This document shows positions 16,254-25,981 of a stretch of 64,000 nucleotides of DNA, one piece after another. The translations under genes were made by a program, and so were the position numbers. Numbering within the stretch: the stretch's first letter is position 1; the number at the start of each line of letters is the position of its first letter. The notes beneath the pieces were generated by a model. The model was not told the DNA's origin, did no database searches, and saw nothing but the letters and a program-made list of their open reading frames with translations. This DNA is from CALGYY01 sp963678485 (GTDB lineage Bacteria > Bacteroidota > Bacteroidia > Bacteroidales > CAIWKO01): positions 4,402,001-4,466,000 of the forward strand of contig OY782882.1 of assembly GCA_963678485.1 (NCBI GenBank), in the 5' to 3' direction.

Positions 16254-18905
16254 ATGCTTATGAAACGTACATTTATTGTCCTGTTCATCGCAATTCTCGC
16301 GCTCACTGGCTGCCGTCAGGAGCAGCATTTTATCAGCGATCCTAAGTATCGCGCTGCAGTTGAGGAACAATTTGCTAAACAACGTGCACTTGCACAGGCT
16401 AGGGATACTGCCTTATTTGCGGTGTTCAATCAATCGCTGAGTGTGCAGGAAGAAGAAGCATTAAAATTCTTGTATGCCTATATGCCCCTGAGCGATCTCG
16501 CAGATTATAATGGTGAATTCTTTCTGAAAAACGTTCGTACCACTTTCGCCGCCCGCGATACTTTTAGTTGGGGTAAAACCATACCTGAAGAAATCTTTCG
16601 CCATTTTGTGCTCCCTGTTAGAGTGAATAACGAAAATCTGGATACAGCCCGTATTGTCTTTTTTAATTCGTTGAAATCCCGTGTGGCCGGACTTTCCATG
16701 AAAGATGCCGTGCTTGAAGTGAATCATTGGTGTCACGAAAATGTTTCCTATAGATCCACCGATTCCCGCACATCTTCACCCTTGGCAACAGTGCAAACAG
16801 CTTATGGTCGCTGCGGTGAGGAATCTACTCTTACCGTGGCTGCGCTTAGATCGGTGGGTATTCCGGCACGACAATGTTATACTCCGCGCTGGGCGCACAC
16901 CGATGACAATCATGCCTGGGTGGAAGTTTGGGTGGATGGAAAATGGTATTTTATCGGTGCCTGCGAACCGGAATTTGAATTGAATATCGCATGGTTTACC
17001 GGTCCTGCTCAACGGGCAATGATTGTAGGTACAAATGTATATGGTGACTATCGCGGTCCAGAAGAAGTACTGTTTAAAAATGAGTATTACACCCGAATAA
17101 ACCTGATATCAAACTATGCTCCGGTAAAAACCTTTTGGGTGAAAGTGCTTGATACCAAAGGAAAACCTTGTGATAGTGCGGAAGTAGAATTCTGTTTATA
17201 TAATTACGCGGAATTTTTTCCTGTGGCAAGAAAATTTACTGACGAGAAAGGCTTAACACAATTAAATACCGGACTTGGTGATATGCTTGTGTGGGCCAAT
17301 AATACCAAGGATTTTGGTTTTGAAAAAGTGACGGTGGAAAAAACAGATACCATCACTATAACCTTGAATAAATCGCCACAAACCTTATCATCACTGGAAC
17401 TTGATTTTGTACCTCCTGTGGAACGACCAGTTAAAGGGAACGCCAATCCTAAGCAACAAGAGAAAAATCGTCAACTCCTAAAAGCCGAAGATAGTATCAG
17501 AAATACCTATATTGCTAGCTTTGCCGATTCGCTCTATTCGATTAAGCTTGCTGCGGAATGCGGTTTGAATGCTGACAGTGTTTGGTATGTGATGAATAGA
17601 AGTGAAGGAAACTGGAAATCCATCGAAAGCTATCTACGGGGTGCGAGTAAAAAGGACAAAGAATTTGCCTTGCCTTTGCTTTATGCAATTGCAGAAAAAG
17701 ATCTCAGGGATAGTCCGTCAGCAATGCTGTTGGAGCATCTGCAGCAGGGAGCTGCATGCTTTGCTACTTCTGGTATTTCTGATAAAAACTTTTTCGTAAA
17801 CTATGTAATCAATCCAAGAATTTCAATCGAAATGCTCAGGGTTTTCAGGACACCCATTAAACAGGCGTTAGGTGAGAACTGGGGAAAGGGAAAAGATGCA
17901 AAAGAGGTGATAGACTGGGTCAATAAAAATATGACGATTAACAATATCGCCAATTATTATAATGTAGCAGTAAGCCCTGCAGGGACATTATCTTTAAGAG
18001 TTTCTGATAAACATAGCCGGGATATTCTGTTCGTTGCCATTTGTAGAACCTATGGTTTTCCGGCACGCATTGAGTCTGCAACGCGTAAACCGCAATACTA
18101 TATTGCAGGCAGCTGGACTGATGTGAATTTTGAAGCTCCTGAAAAGAAAAGTTCTGCAAGGGGTTTTGTGAAAATAATTAATGCGTCAAAGGATCCTTTG
18201 TTTACACCTACTTATTATGTGCATTATACGCTAGCATTTTTTAAGGATGGAAAGTTTAGAACACTTGATTACGAAGGTGCTCCGGAGCTTTCGAAACTCC
18301 CGGCCACACTGGAACTTGAGTGTGGAAATTACATGCTGGTTACGGGCAGTCGACGTGCTGATGGAAGTGTGCTGTCGGCCCTGCAGTTCTTTAGTCTGGG
18401 CGAAAATGAACAAAAAGAAATTCAGGTACGCTTACGCGATAATCCTGTACTACCTACTGTGCTTGGAAAGCTTGATTTGACGGCTAAAGTAGCAGCATTT
18501 CCTGATCAGAAAACAGAATTGCTGTTGGTGCCTTCATCAGCAAAATGCCAATTACTAATCTGGATCGATCCTGATAAAGAGCCTACAAAACATGTAATCA
18601 CCGAAATTGAACAAATAAAAGAAGGCTTTGATAAAAACGCCAGTCCGATAATATTGATAATTAATGAAAAGATGCTGTCATCATTTGATACGAAAAAGTA
18701 TATAAGTATGCCGGGTTCAACACAGTTCGGCACCGACCTTAATGGCAAGGCATTGCAAATGCTGGAATCCGCCACCAAAAAGCGTTTCGAAGGGAATCTT
18801 CCACTGATCGCCGTTGTTACCAAGAGTGGTGATATCGTTTATTTAAGTTCCGGTTATAGTATAGGTACGGGAGAACAATTGTTGAAGGTGTTAAATACAT
18901 TTTAG
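16254..18905 (+). CDS. Large transglutaminase-like lipoprotein
   Basis: An 883-aa protein. The signal sequence ends in a lipobox LTGC with Cys20, so it is lipid-anchored. A transglutaminase-like (papain-fold) domain lies at about 140-245: the nucleophile Cys187 is in YGRCGEESTL and His220 in DDNHAWVEVWVDG, with an acidic residue in GACEPE as the likely third member. A carboxypeptidase-regulatory-like beta domain (about 280-370) follows, and the long C-terminal half (about 400-883) is unassigned, ending with a thioredoxin-like segment. A peptidase or amidase acting on peptides or glycopeptides in the periplasm or outside is likely; the substrate is unknown. An alternative start is ATG at 16260, two codons later. 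Confidence 0.82.
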   Translation: MLMKRTFIVLFIAILALTGCRQEQHFISDPKYRAAVEEQFAKQRALAQARDTALFAVFNQSLSVQEEEALKFLYAYMPLSDLADYNGEFFLKNVRTTFAARDTFSWGKTIPEEIFRHFVLPVRVNNENLDTARIVFFNSLKSRVAGLSMKDAVLEVNHWCHENVSYRSTDSRTSSPLATVQTAYGRCGEESTLTVAALRSVGIPARQCYTPRWAHTDDNHAWVEVWVDGKWYFIGACEPEFELNIAWFTGPAQRAMIVGTNVYGDYRGPEEVLFKNEYYTRINLISNYAPVKTFWVKVLDTKGKPCDSAEVEFCLYNYAEFFPVARKFTDEKGLTQLNTGLGDMLVWANNTKDFGFEKVTVEKTDTITITLNKSPQTLSSLELDFVPPVERPVKGNANPKQQEKNRQLLKAEDSIRNTYIASFADSLYSIKLAAECGLNADSVWYVMNRSEGNWKSIESYLRGASKKDKEFALPLLYAIAEKDLRDSPSAMLLEHLQQGAACFATSGISDKNFFVNYVINPRISIEMLRVFRTPIKQALGENWGKGKDAKEVIDWVNKNMTINNIANYYNVAVSPAGTLSLRVSDKHSRDILFVAICRTYGFPARIESATRKPQYYIAGSWTDVNFEAPEKKSSARGFVKIINASKDPLFTPTYYVHYTLAFFKDGKFRTLDYEGAPELSKLPATLELECGNYMLVTGSRRADGSVLSALQFFSLGENEQKEIQVRLRDNPVLPTVLGKLDLTAKVAAFPDQKTELLLVPSSAKCQLLIWIDPDKEPTKHVITEIEQIKEGFDKNASPIILIINEKMLSSFDTKKYISMPGSTQFGTDLNGKALQMLESATKKRFEGNLPLIAVVTKSGDIVYLSSGYSIGTGEQLLKVLNTF

Positions 18906-18932
18906 TATTAGCTGAACGAACAGCATTTTTTT

Positions 18933-20204
18933 ATGAAAGGAATTAAGCGCATAATAAAGCAGTACCCAAGAATAGTTGAGAATTTTTTCTCGCTATCGGC
19001 GCTGAATGCAATTTCCTTTCTTGTACCACTAATCACTGTTCCTTATTTAACAAGGGTTTTAGGCCCTGAGAAATTTGGTCTGGTGTCCTTTGGTTTGGTG
19101 GTGATGCAATATTTTATCATACTCACAAGCTTTGGCTTTGCATTTTCTGCAACACAACAGATTTCGATACACAGGGAAAATCGAAAAAAAGTTTCTGAAA
19201 TATTTTCCGCAGTGATTGCATTTAAGTTGGCACTTACTATTGTGAGTGCCCTGATATTACTGGTGCTAATCATAACTGTCAATCAGTTTTCAAAAGATTA
19301 TCTTGTCTTTGTTTTTTCTTTTGGAATTGTCATCGGCGATGCACTCTTACCCATCTGGTTGTTTCAGGGAATGGAAAAAATGCGCTTCATCACCCTGGTG
19401 AATTTTGTCTCCAAATTATTATTTACATTATTAATATTTGTATTTGTTCGATCAAAAGAGGATTATCTTATCGTTCCATTGTTCAATACGGCAGGTTATC
19501 TTTCTGCAGGATTGATAAGCTTTTTCATAGCATTCTATACATTTCGTCTATCCTTTGTGTGGCCAAAACTGTCAGTCATTATTGAACAGGTAAAAGAGTC
19601 GTGGTCCATCTTTGTTTCTACCTTAAGTATCAATCTGTATCGCAATGCGAATACCTTGCTGCTGGGGTTGTTGACCGGCAATTACACTTTAGTTGGATAT
19701 TATTCATCCGCTGAAAAAATTATCAAAGGTCTGCAATCACTGGTCTCTCCGGTATCTGATGCCTTATTTCCCCATTTAAGTCGACGCCTCGAAAATAAAG
19801 CCGAAGCTTCCGGGGTGCATCTGATTTTTCGTTTGGGAAAATTCTATTTCATCGGATTATTGTTAATGTCGCTGGTCTTGTTCATTTTTGCAAAACCATT
19901 GATTTTACTGGTGTTGGGCGATAAGTACATAGAATCAATAATGGATACCCGCATCATGAGTTTTGTGGTGTTGTTTGGTGGGATGAATTATTTTCTTGGA
20001 ATATTAGGTTTAGTAAACATGGGAAAGAAGCGGCAGTTTATGCTGTTTGTCCTTATAACCGGCCTCATCAGCTTGGGAAGTTTATTTGTTTTCATTCCTG
20101 TGTTTCAGGATGAAGGTGCATCAGCGGTGATGGTTCTTAGTGAATTGGTGCTCTTTATTATGTTGCTGTTTTATATGCTGAAGTTAAAGAAGAAGAATGA
20201 TTGA
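18933..20204 (+). CDS. Polysaccharide flippase (Wzx family)
   Basis: A 423-aa inner-membrane protein with about twelve hydrophobic spans. The motif YLTRVLGPEKFGLVSFG near residues 37-55 is the classic Wzx/RfbX signature. Such proteins flip undecaprenyl-linked oligosaccharide repeat units from the cytoplasmic to the periplasmic face. It is the first gene of a tightly packed plus-strand cluster (18933-29664) that also encodes glycosyltransferases, polymerase/ligase-like proteins and a priming transferase, so a Wzx/Wzy-type surface glycan is expected. The next gene overlaps by 8 bases. Confidence 0.92.
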   Translation: MKGIKRIIKQYPRIVENFFSLSALNAISFLVPLITVPYLTRVLGPEKFGLVSFGLVVMQYFIILTSFGFAFSATQQISIHRENRKKVSEIFSAVIAFKLALTIVSALILLVLIITVNQFSKDYLVFVFSFGIVIGDALLPIWLFQGMEKMRFITLVNFVSKLLFTLLIFVFVRSKEDYLIVPLFNTAGYLSAGLISFFIAFYTFRLSFVWPKLSVIIEQVKESWSIFVSTLSINLYRNANTLLLGLLTGNYTLVGYYSSAEKIIKGLQSLVSPVSDALFPHLSRRLENKAEASGVHLIFRLGKFYFIGLLLMSLVLFIFAKPLILLVLGDKYIESIMDTRIMSFVVLFGGMNYFLGILGLVNMGKKRQFMLFVLITGLISLGSLFVFIPVFQDEGASAVMVLSELVLFIMLLFYMLKLKKKND

Positions 20205-21246
20205 TGATTTGAATAATACCGGTTCCTCTGCAGCTCACGTGAGTATCATCCTCTTGAATTGGAATGGGTTTGATGATACCTTGGCTTGTCTGAAAAGCCT
20301 GTCATATTTGGATTATCATGATTTCGATGTCATATTGATTGATAATGCATCAAGGGATCATTCTGTCGACAATCTGCGAACATTCCTTTCGGGTGCGCAA
20401 GAATCTTGTTTGCGTAAATATTTTTTAAGTGATAGCAATTCCGGTAAAGCAGAGGGAATTGAATTGTTGTTAATTACCAATGAGGAAAATCAGGGCTTTG
20501 CAAAAGGTAATAATACCGGTGTTAAAATAGCCATGGATCGCGGAAGCGATTATATTTTGATGTTGAATAATGATACTGAAGTCAAACCTGATTTTTTGTC
20601 GCTGCTGATAAAAATTCACACGCAGTATCCAACAATTGGCGTTTCTACACCGCAAATCAGATATTTCGACAAGGATGAAGTGATTTGGAATTGTGGTGGA
20701 AGACTCACTCGTATGGGAGGCAACAAATACTACTATGAAGGTTGTAAGCCTGATCAAATAAGGGAAAAGGAGTTAATTGAAATTCAGTTTATTACCGGTT
20801 GTGCGTTATTTACATCAGCTCAATTGCTAAGGAAATTTGGATTGTTGAGCGAGAATTTTTTCTTTGGTGAAGAAGATTATGAGTTCTCGTTACGCATGAA
20901 GAAGCATGGTGTGAGAATGGTTTGTGTGGTACCAGCTGTGATTTATCATAAGGTTAGTTCCTCTGTAGCACGTGCATCTTCTGAGGTGGTGGGACGTATC
21001 TATATCCATTATCTTAACCGCTTTGTGAATTTGAGAAATTATATGCCATCCTGGAAATGGACACTATGGCGCTTTGCATTTTTACATTATATATTTTTGG
21101 TTTTGATGATGCGCTATCATGTGAAGTTTCAACGCTGTTTTCGGGTCACAACATTTTTATGGAAAGAATCGAAACGCCTGAATTCGGTAAATAAAACTAC
21201 ATTTGATACCTATTTTTCGTGCGATTTTTCCGGAACAAAAAAATAG
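20197..21246 (+). CDS. Glycosyltransferase family 2
   Basis: A 349-aa GT-A glycosyltransferase. The start VSIILLNWNGFDDTLACLKSL and DVILIDNASRDHS are the nucleotide-sugar binding strands, and the metal-binding motif is in YILMLNNDTEVKPDFL. The pattern resembles rhamnosyltransferase-like (WcaE/RfbF) enzymes that extend O-antigen units. A hydrophobic stretch near residue 290-300 could hold it at the membrane. It overlaps the flippase stop by 8 bases. Donor and acceptor cannot be read from the sequence. Confidence 0.9.
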   Translation: MIDDLNNTGSSAAHVSIILLNWNGFDDTLACLKSLSYLDYHDFDVILIDNASRDHSVDNLRTFLSGAQESCLRKYFLSDSNSGKAEGIELLLITNEENQGFAKGNNTGVKIAMDRGSDYILMLNNDTEVKPDFLSLLIKIHTQYPTIGVSTPQIRYFDKDEVIWNCGGRLTRMGGNKYYYEGCKPDQIREKELIEIQFITGCALFTSAQLLRKFGLLSENFFFGEEDYEFSLRMKKHGVRMVCVVPAVIYHKVSSSVARASSEVVGRIYIHYLNRFVNLRNYMPSWKWTLWRFAFLHYIFLVLMMRYHVKFQRCFRVTTFLWKESKRLNSVNKTTFDTYFSCDFSGTKK

Positions 21247-21248
21247 AG

Positions 21249-22610
21249 ATGGAGTTTAAATCAATAGTTACGTTAAAGAATACGCATTTGTTTTTTGCCT
21301 GCGCACTACTCGCATGCATGCCCTTTGCTGTGAGTCTTATGTCGTATCTGTTGATATTGTGGGGAATTACGGGACTCATTCTGTTTTTTAAAGATAAATC
21401 GAATTATCATTTTACGCTGAAACGTCCGGGAATACTGGCAATGCTGGCATACTATGGTATTGTAGTCCTTGGCGTTTCGTGGTCAGAGAATTTGTCTGCC
21501 GCATTCTTTGATGTACAGGTTAAACTTTCTTTATTGATAGTGCCCTGGCCAATTTTGATGCTGGCATCGTTGTACCGTAAACACAAAGCATTATTATTAA
21601 AAGTGTTTGTAATCTCCAATGTGGTTGCCGGACTGCTATGTATTGCCGTGGCTTTGTATCATTCACTGTATTGGGTCGATGGTCGAATTGTGTTTAATTC
21701 TGTTGTGCCCGGAGTTTACGAAGATGTTAATTCTCCGCCCTCCAGTTGGTTTGCGTATACGAACTTTTCGTTGTTTAAGCATGTTGCTTATTTCTCAATG
21801 TATCTGGTGATGTGCATTTTTATTGTGCTTTACCTTCTGAATCGTGGACTGCAACTGGTAAGAAATAGGAAAGTTTCTGCAATTCTATATTCGTTTTGTT
21901 TGATCATACTTATCGCCAGTGTATATTTTTTGCAATCTAAAGCCGGTTATTTTTCATTGTTCTTTCTCTTGATGCTGGCGGCTTTTGGCTATTTGATTAC
22001 AAAAAGAAAATGGGTCACAGGAGCATTATTGGTGGCGCTTATTATTGCAGTCGGTATTGTGTTTATTCGCACTAATAGTCGCTTTTATTATGTCCGAACT
22101 GCAGTTGAAAAGTACGACGATTTCATTGCAACAATGAAGGCGCGCGATTATCAACTCATGATTGATCGATATGGTATCGATCGAATTCCACTATGGTTAG
22201 TGACGATGGAATCGGCCAGTGAGCATTTCTGGATTGGTAGTGGAACAGGCGATGTGCATGATGAACTCAATAGAAAATTTGAACAGTATAAGCTTAAGAG
22301 CTTTATTGAGAATAAGTACAATGCCCACAATCAATTCCTCGAAACCCAGCTGGCGCAAGGCATTATTGGGCTCTTGCTTTTGCTGACTTGTTTGTTTGTA
22401 CCTATATTTAATCGTAAGCTTTATACGACTGAACATTCACTCAGTCTGATTTTTTCAGGCTTATTGATTCTGAATTTCTTTTTTGAATCCATGCTGAATT
22501 CCTTTAGTGGCGTGATATTCATGGCATTCTTCTATGTTTTCTTTGCTGCTGTTGATGGTAAGGATTACGATATTGCGGATGGTAACCAGTATAAAATTAA
22601 TGTAGTATGA
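21249..22610 (+). CDS. O-antigen ligase/polymerase-like membrane protein
   Basis: A protein of 453 aa from ATG 21249, which is two bases after the glycosyltransferase stop; an in-frame ATG at 21219 would overlap that gene by 28 bases and is less likely. It has about ten to twelve hydrophobic spans and the large loop of the WaaL/Wzy_C family, with ESASEHFWIGSGTGDVHDEL followed by NKYNAHNQFLETQLAQGIIG. The H-N-x-F/L motif in that loop marks O-antigen ligases and polymerases. It could polymerise the repeat units or transfer the chain to lipid A; the next gene is the alternative polymerase. Overlaps the next gene by 4 bases. Confidence 0.85.
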   Translation: MEFKSIVTLKNTHLFFACALLACMPFAVSLMSYLLILWGITGLILFFKDKSNYHFTLKRPGILAMLAYYGIVVLGVSWSENLSAAFFDVQVKLSLLIVPWPILMLASLYRKHKALLLKVFVISNVVAGLLCIAVALYHSLYWVDGRIVFNSVVPGVYEDVNSPPSSWFAYTNFSLFKHVAYFSMYLVMCIFIVLYLLNRGLQLVRNRKVSAILYSFCLIILIASVYFLQSKAGYFSLFFLLMLAAFGYLITKRKWVTGALLVALIIAVGIVFIRTNSRFYYVRTAVEKYDDFIATMKARDYQLMIDRYGIDRIPLWLVTMESASEHFWIGSGTGDVHDELNRKFEQYKLKSFIENKYNAHNQFLETQLAQGIIGLLLLLTCLFVPIFNRKLYTTEHSLSLIFSGLLILNFFFESMLNSFSGVIFMAFFYVFFAAVDGKDYDIADGNQYKINVV

Positions 22611-23851
22611 TGATCTGGTTGCTCTATATGGCACTTTGCACTGAGGTGTTTTTAATGCTATGGTACGATCGTCGCGTATTCGGAAATTTCTATTCACCCG
22701 TTGCCGTTCTTTCGTTGCCGCTATTACTGGTGTTGTTGCTTGCGCTGATATTTGCAGTTCCACTAGGATTTCTGCCTGTTTCAACGGATGTGATAATGCT
22801 TTATCTTCTTGGACTTCCTGTATTTTGGTGTGGAAGTATTTTTTGGAGTGTAGTGATTCCGCAAAAAAAGCTTGCTGTAGCTGCAGCTTCCTTTCAACAG
22901 CCACTTAAGTTTTCGAGTGTTCCATTTAAGCGTGTAGTGCTCGTACTTTCGTGGATTGTGATAGCAGCAATGGCCTATTCTTTCATCAATACATTTTTAA
23001 AATATAGTCGAAGTATTGGAGCGATTGGAAGCGATGCTTTTGCTTATGATTACTCAGGTTCTGGAGTGTTCGGTCATATCCTCGTATTGGGAATTATTCT
23101 CGTGATCTACCAAATTGGTATTATTAAAAAGGGCGACACCCTCATGCTCATCACTACCTTGTTGCTGGTAATTCTAATTTTACTACAACAAGTTAAAACT
23201 TGGATCTATGTGCCGCTAATTGGAGGTTTCCTGTTACGCTATTACAATCATAGAAAAACTCAACTCAATCCATTTCGCATCGCAATGATGCTGATTGCAG
23301 TGGTTATTCTTTTTTTTCTGTCATATTACTTTGCAGTCGGAATACAGGATGGTGATTTCTGGCGCAAGAACTACAATATTTTTCAACATTTTTTAGGTTA
23401 TCTATTTGCGGGTATTCTTGGCTTTGGCCAGCACATGAACCAAACATTGCCCATGGGCGATCTTCCGCAATTATTAGTCATGCCTTTTATAAATATTTAT
23501 CATTTCCTTACAGGACAAGAAGTGCAAGGAGTTGTAAGCAATTATCATGTCTGGATTGATCTGAAGGAAACTGTTGATGTAAATGTAAAAACGCTCTTCG
23601 GAACCATTTATATTTATGGCGGAAATGTGTGGGGTGTAATTTATATTTTTGTCATGGGCATGCTGCTTTATTTCCATTGGGTAATGGCTGCATTGTCGCG
23701 TAACTACTGGTTTTCCGTATTGTATGCTTTATTGGTTTCACCACTATTTATTGGATGGTTCGACTTCTATTATAACCAACTCACCATGGTTGAACTACCG
23801 GTAATTGTGCTGATTTTGTTGTTTCTTACTCAATTTAAGCCACGCCGATGA
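22607..23851 (+). CDS. Wzy-like oligosaccharide repeat-unit polymerase (membrane protein)
   Basis: A 414-aa protein with about ten hydrophobic segments and little soluble sequence. The segments VQTWIYVPLIGGFLLRYYN-like at about 195-215, and the loop GFGQHMNQTLP followed by VSNYHVWIDL, resemble O-antigen polymerases of the Wzy/EpsG type, which are poorly conserved. The assignment rests on topology and context. It overlaps both neighbours by 4 bases (22607-22610 and 23848-23851), giving an unbroken translational chain. It may instead be another glycan-modifying membrane enzyme. Confidence 0.65.
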   Translation: MMIWLLYMALCTEVFLMLWYDRRVFGNFYSPVAVLSLPLLLVLLLALIFAVPLGFLPVSTDVIMLYLLGLPVFWCGSIFWSVVIPQKKLAVAAASFQQPLKFSSVPFKRVVLVLSWIVIAAMAYSFINTFLKYSRSIGAIGSDAFAYDYSGSGVFGHILVLGIILVIYQIGIIKKGDTLMLITTLLLVILILLQQVKTWIYVPLIGGFLLRYYNHRKTQLNPFRIAMMLIAVVILFFLSYYFAVGIQDGDFWRKNYNIFQHFLGYLFAGILGFGQHMNQTLPMGDLPQLLVMPFINIYHFLTGQEVQGVVSNYHVWIDLKETVDVNVKTLFGTIYIYGGNVWGVIYIFVMGMLLYFHWVMAALSRNYWFSVLYALLVSPLFIGWFDFYYNQLTMVELPVIVLILLFLTQFKPRR

Positions 23852-24951
23852 AAGTTGTTGTTGCAGCAAATCCTGATAGTACGCATACCCGAAAATGGGT
23901 GTTGGCGCTGCATACACGGGGTATTGAGGTAGTGCTATTTTCGCTCACTGCGTTCGATGTTTCATATTATCAGCAATTTCTGGGTATACGCTGGTATGGG
24001 CTGGAAGAGTCGTCAACACTGGTAAAGCAGGAAACCGGTTTCAGAAAGTTATCGTATCTCAAAGGCATAGGCCGATTAAAAAATGTATTGAAGGTCGAAA
24101 AACCTGACCTATTGCATGCTCATTATGCCTCCAGTTACGGCTTTGTGGCTGCATTATCGGGCTATCATCCATATATTGTTTCGGTGTGGGGAAGCGATGT
24201 CTTTCAATTTCCACGTGGCTCATGGATTGCCCGAAAAATGTTGAAGTATACTTTCAGAAAAGCGGATAACATACTTTCTACAAGCAAGGTTATGGCTGAC
24301 GAAACTCGCATTTACACTGCGAAAAGTGTCGCTGTTACGCCCTTTGGTATTGATACCTCAATAATGGTAAATGATCATTCACGATTGTATTTTACAACGG
24401 ATGATGTTGTTATTGGAAGCATTAAAACCCTTGAGCAGGTGTATGGGCATGAATTGTTGCTGGCCGCTTTCGCGGAATTGAAGGTGCATTGCGACAAATC
24501 AGTTAAACTGCTTATTGTGGGTGACGGTAGTTTAAGATCGATGCTGGAAGCAAAGGCTGTATCATTGGGAATTGCTGAAGATACTGTTTTTACTGGCTTT
24601 GTAGAGCACGAACGTATAGTTTCCTATTTTAGCAGCATAGATATTTTTGCTATAACCTCATTACAGGAAAGCTTTGGTGTAGCTGCCATCGAAGCCTCTT
24701 CTTGTGGATTGCCCGTTGTCGCAACCGAGGTAGGCGGCTTGCCCGAAGTGGTGCAGAATAGCATTACAGGGATGTTGGTCGAAAGCGGAAATATCGCTGC
24801 ATTTGCTGAGGCGCTTAAATCCCTGGTTGAAAATCCTGAATTGCGAAGTAGGATGGGAGAGGCTGGGCGAAATTTTGTAAAAGAGAATTATGAGTGGAAT
24901 GTCTGTGTGGATAAGATGCTTGAAATCTACCGTACGGTAACAAAAAACTGA
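23848..24951 (+). CDS. Glycosyltransferase family 4
   Basis: A 367-aa GT-B glycosyltransferase. The N-terminal domain begins MKVVVAANPDSTHTRKWVLAL and contains DLLHAHYASSYGF; the C-terminal nucleotide-sugar domain holds KLLIVGDGSLR and the E-x7-E motif in LQESFGVAAIEASSCGLPVVATEVGGLPE. It is a retaining enzyme adding one sugar to the lipid-linked repeat unit at the cytoplasmic face. It overlaps the Wzy-like gene by 4 bases and is followed one base later by another glycosyltransferase. Sugar specificity is unknown. Confidence 0.93.
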   Translation: MKVVVAANPDSTHTRKWVLALHTRGIEVVLFSLTAFDVSYYQQFLGIRWYGLEESSTLVKQETGFRKLSYLKGIGRLKNVLKVEKPDLLHAHYASSYGFVAALSGYHPYIVSVWGSDVFQFPRGSWIARKMLKYTFRKADNILSTSKVMADETRIYTAKSVAVTPFGIDTSIMVNDHSRLYFTTDDVVIGSIKTLEQVYGHELLLAAFAELKVHCDKSVKLLIVGDGSLRSMLEAKAVSLGIAEDTVFTGFVEHERIVSYFSSIDIFAITSLQESFGVAAIEASSCGLPVVATEVGGLPEVVQNSITGMLVESGNIAAFAEALKSLVENPELRSRMGEAGRNFVKENYEWNVCVDKMLEIYRTVTKN

Positions 24952-24952
24952 A

Positions 24953-25981
24953 ATGATGACAGACAATAACCTTCCTCTGGTATCAATAATATTACCTTGC
25001 AGAAACGAAGAATATTTTCTTACCAATTGCCTTGAATCCCTGTATGCGAGCGATTATCCAGCTTCGAAACTGGAAATTTTGCTTCTTGATGGTGAAAGCA
25101 CCGATCGTACACTTTCAATTGCCAAAGAGCTTCAACAAAGCCATTCAAGTGTACCGCTACATATTATTTCGAATCCCAAAAGAATTTTTCCCTGTGCCGT
25201 AAATCTTGGCGTTCAGCATTCCAAAGGCGATTATATCATGATTGTTGGAGCACATGCGACCTACGATCGTTCCTATGTTTCTGCAACGATTGAAACCGCA
25301 TTGCGCACAAATGCCGAGAATACTGGTGGTGTATTGATTACCGAAGGTCTTAACCGCAGCCTAATGGGGAAGGCTATTACCTATGTGCTGTCGAGTCCGT
25401 TTGGTGTGGGAAATAGTACCTTCCGCACAGGAAGTGATGTTGAAACGGAAGTGGATACCGTGTTTGGTGGCTGTTATAAGCGAAGTGTGTTCGAAACTAT
25501 TGGGGGTTTCAACGAAAATCTGGTAAGTACTTCCGATATGGATTTTAATACACGGCTTAAAAAAGCAAATGGAAAAATAATCCTTACTCCCTCCGCAAAA
25601 GCTCACTATTACACACGTACAGATTTTAAGAAATTTATTCGCAATAATTTTCGTAACGGATATTGGTCACTCTATCCCTTGCGCTTTCTAAATTATTTAC
25701 CAGTTCGTTTCCGTCATCTGATTCCATTATTCTTTTTTACTGGACTCTTGGTAGGTATTGGTTTGAGTTTTTTATCTCCAATATTATTATATCTTTTTTT
25801 AGGCTGCATGGCATTCTACTTTCTGGTTGCAACGGCTGCTTCCGTTAAATTTCTATCTAAGCATCCGATAAATATTCTTCTAATGCCTTTCTTGTTTTTC
25901 CTGTTGCATAGCACTTATGGTTTGGGTTCTTTTGTTGGAATCATAAATGTTATCTTTGCAAAACCAAAACGAGATAAGTGA
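24953..25981 (+). CDS. Glycosyltransferase family 2 (ExoA-like)
   Basis: A 342-aa GT-A glycosyltransferase: LPLVSIILPCRNEEYFLTNC and LEILLLDGESTDRT at the N-terminus, DTVFGGCYKRSVFETIGGFNE in the middle, and C-terminal hydrophobic spans (about 255-335) anchoring it in the inner membrane. This layout matches ExoA-like succinoglycan or O-unit glycosyltransferases. A second in-frame ATG follows directly at 24956. The stop overlaps the ATG of the next gene by one base (25981). Confidence 0.9.
   Translation: MMTDNNLPLVSIILPCRNEEYFLTNCLESLYASDYPASKLEILLLDGESTDRTLSIAKELQQSHSSVPLHIISNPKRIFPCAVNLGVQHSKGDYIMIVGAHATYDRSYVSATIETALRTNAENTGGVLITEGLNRSLMGKAITYVLSSPFGVGNSTFRTGSDVETEVDTVFGGCYKRSVFETIGGFNENLVSTSDMDFNTRLKKANGKIILTPSAKAHYYTRTDFKKFIRNNFRNGYWSLYPLRFLNYLPVRFRHLIPLFFFTGLLVGIGLSFLSPILLYLFLGCMAFYFLVATAASVKFLSKHPINILLMPFLFFLLHSTYGLGSFVGIINVIFAKPKRDK

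Noticed and set aside
20236..20245. CTCACGTGAG palindrome
   Set aside because: It is inside the coding sequence of a glycosyltransferase and short enough to be chance.
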